DNA of 36,574 bases from a virus: positions 1 to 36,574 of the IMG/VR virus record IMGVR_UViG_3300032291_001069; one strand, 5' to 3'. Below, in pieces: positions 35,878 to 36,574 of this stretch (position 1 is the first letter of the stretch; each line of letters starts with the position of its first letter). The translations under genes and the position numbers were made by a program. The notes beneath the pieces are model-generated. The model ran no database searches, was not told the DNA's origin, and saw nothing but the letters and a program-made list of their open reading frames with translations.

Positions 35878-36574
35878 TGGCTATTGGCGGCGGCATCCTA
35901 CCAGCTACAGGGTCAGCACAGTTCAACGAACTGACTTATGTAACTCGTAGAGCTTTTATCCCCAAGCTGGTTGTCCAGCTTTATAACTCCACGCCCTTGA
36001 TGGCGGCACTGATTGCAAACAGTCAGTCTGCTTCTGGTGGTGTGTCTTCTGTAACTGTACCCGTCCAAGGTGCACAGTTTGTAAACGCTCAGTGGTCTGA
36101 CTACAGTGGCTCTTTTGCCCAACCGTCAGTTCAACAAGGTGCTTACAACGCTGAATTCGACCTGAAACTGATGATTTCTCCCGTGCCGTTCCTCGGTATG
36201 GAAGGCGCAGTTCAGCAAGATGCCGCTATTATTCCGTTGATTGAAGCTCGTATGAACGATGCAACCAACGTAATGATGGATGCAATGGCTACAGCCTTGT
36301 ACACCAACACCACGAATACTCAACAGTTCATCGGTTTACCCGCTGCTGTTGCTAACTCTGGTACATACGGCAACATTGACCGTAGCACATACACATGGTG
36401 GAAATCATCACAGTATGCCGCTGGCTCTGTTAACCCAACTCGTCAAAACATCCTGCAATACATTTCTGGTACTGTTAAAAACGGTGCTGAAATGCCTTCA
36501 TTTGGTGTTTGCGGATTTGGTACTTGGACACTGTTGGCTCAAGACTTTGTTGGTCAAGAGCAATACGTTATCAC
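35877..36574 (+). CDS. Major capsid protein, N-terminal part (gene split by the circle join)
   Basis: ATG 35877 with TAAGGAGG upstream opens a frame that runs to the window end without a stop and continues at base 1 (stop at 427). The first 232 codons are here, the last 41 of them duplicated at 1-123. The whole protein is 333 aa and begins MAIGGGILPATGSAQFNELT. SVTVPVQGAQFVNAQWSDYS and MNDATNVMMDAMATALYTNT fit a capsid protein spine and A-domain, though the fold is inferred. Directly downstream of the scaffold-like gene. Confidence 0.8.
   Translation, partial: MAIGGGILPATGSAQFNELTYVTRRAFIPKLVVQLYNSTPLMAALIANSQSASGGVSSVTVPVQGAQFVNAQWSDYSGSFAQPSVQQGAYNAEFDLKLMISPVPFLGMEGAVQQDAAIIPLIEARMNDATNVMMDAMATALYTNTTNTQQFIGLPAAVANSGTYGNIDRSTYTWWKSSQYAAGSVNPTRQNILQYISGTVKNGAEMPSFGVCGFGTWTLLAQDFVGQEQYVI
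36452..36574. repeat. Right copy of 123-bp terminal overlap
   Basis: Identical to bases 1-123. Removing one copy gives a circle of 36,451 bp in which the capsid gene is intact. Confidence 0.95.

Overview
The window is a complete tailed-phage genome of podovirus type, linearised inside the major capsid gene. The last 123 bases (36452-36574) repeat the first 123 (1-123), and the capsid frame runs off the right end and continues at base 1. The unit genome is therefore a 36,451 bp circle. The set of portal, large terminase, scaffold-like protein, capsid, P22 gp4-like adaptor, P22 gp10-like protein, S74 tail fibre and large internal proteins, with no tape measure or sheath, indicates a short tail. 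I see no integrase, repressor, tRNA, DNA polymerase, helicase or primase. Canonical DnaA boxes and sigma70-like promoters fit a Gram-negative, probably proteobacterial, host. The host cannot be named from the sequence alone.

Layout. A divergent non-coding hub at about 27.93-28.60 kb holds DnaA boxes, TGCAC repeats and a terminator overlapping a promoter. Rightward from it run two small genes, terminase, a DUF5672 glycosyltransferase-like gene, portal, scaffold-like genes and capsid. Across the circle join (bases 1-18172) follow head completion and tail genes, internal/ejection proteins, many small genes and a lysis cassette (3-TM holin, M15-type endolysin, several small membrane proteins). 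Leftward from the hub (27932 down to 18162) lie small early genes, a sliding-clamp-like protein, a non-coding RNA locus at about 24 kb, a YqaJ exonuclease/RecT recombination pair, an SSB-like protein with a DDSIPF tail, HNH and PD-(D/E)XK-like nucleases, a glycosyltransferase and a methyltransferase. The two operons converge with an 11-base overlap at 18162-18172.

How the genes work together. DNA replication is probably delegated to the host replisome, recruited through the DnaA-box region. The phage adds a clamp-like protein and an annealing/exonuclease recombination system. Virion assembly and lysis are encoded by the rightward operon.

Most unusual are RNA-level signals in the leftward operon. 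(1) At least six start sites, and two weaker ones, carry a tiny 4-bp hairpin with an AGU (once CGU) triloop immediately before or around the AUG. The stem sequences differ but stay complementary. (2) Several intergenic gaps hold tandem hairpins before such a start. (3) At about 24 kb a consensus sigma70 promoter faces a roughly 100-nt structured RNA ending in a U-run, followed by a further 250 nt of nested stems. (4) In the rightward operon, one gene appears to start at AUU directly after the stop codon of its neighbour.
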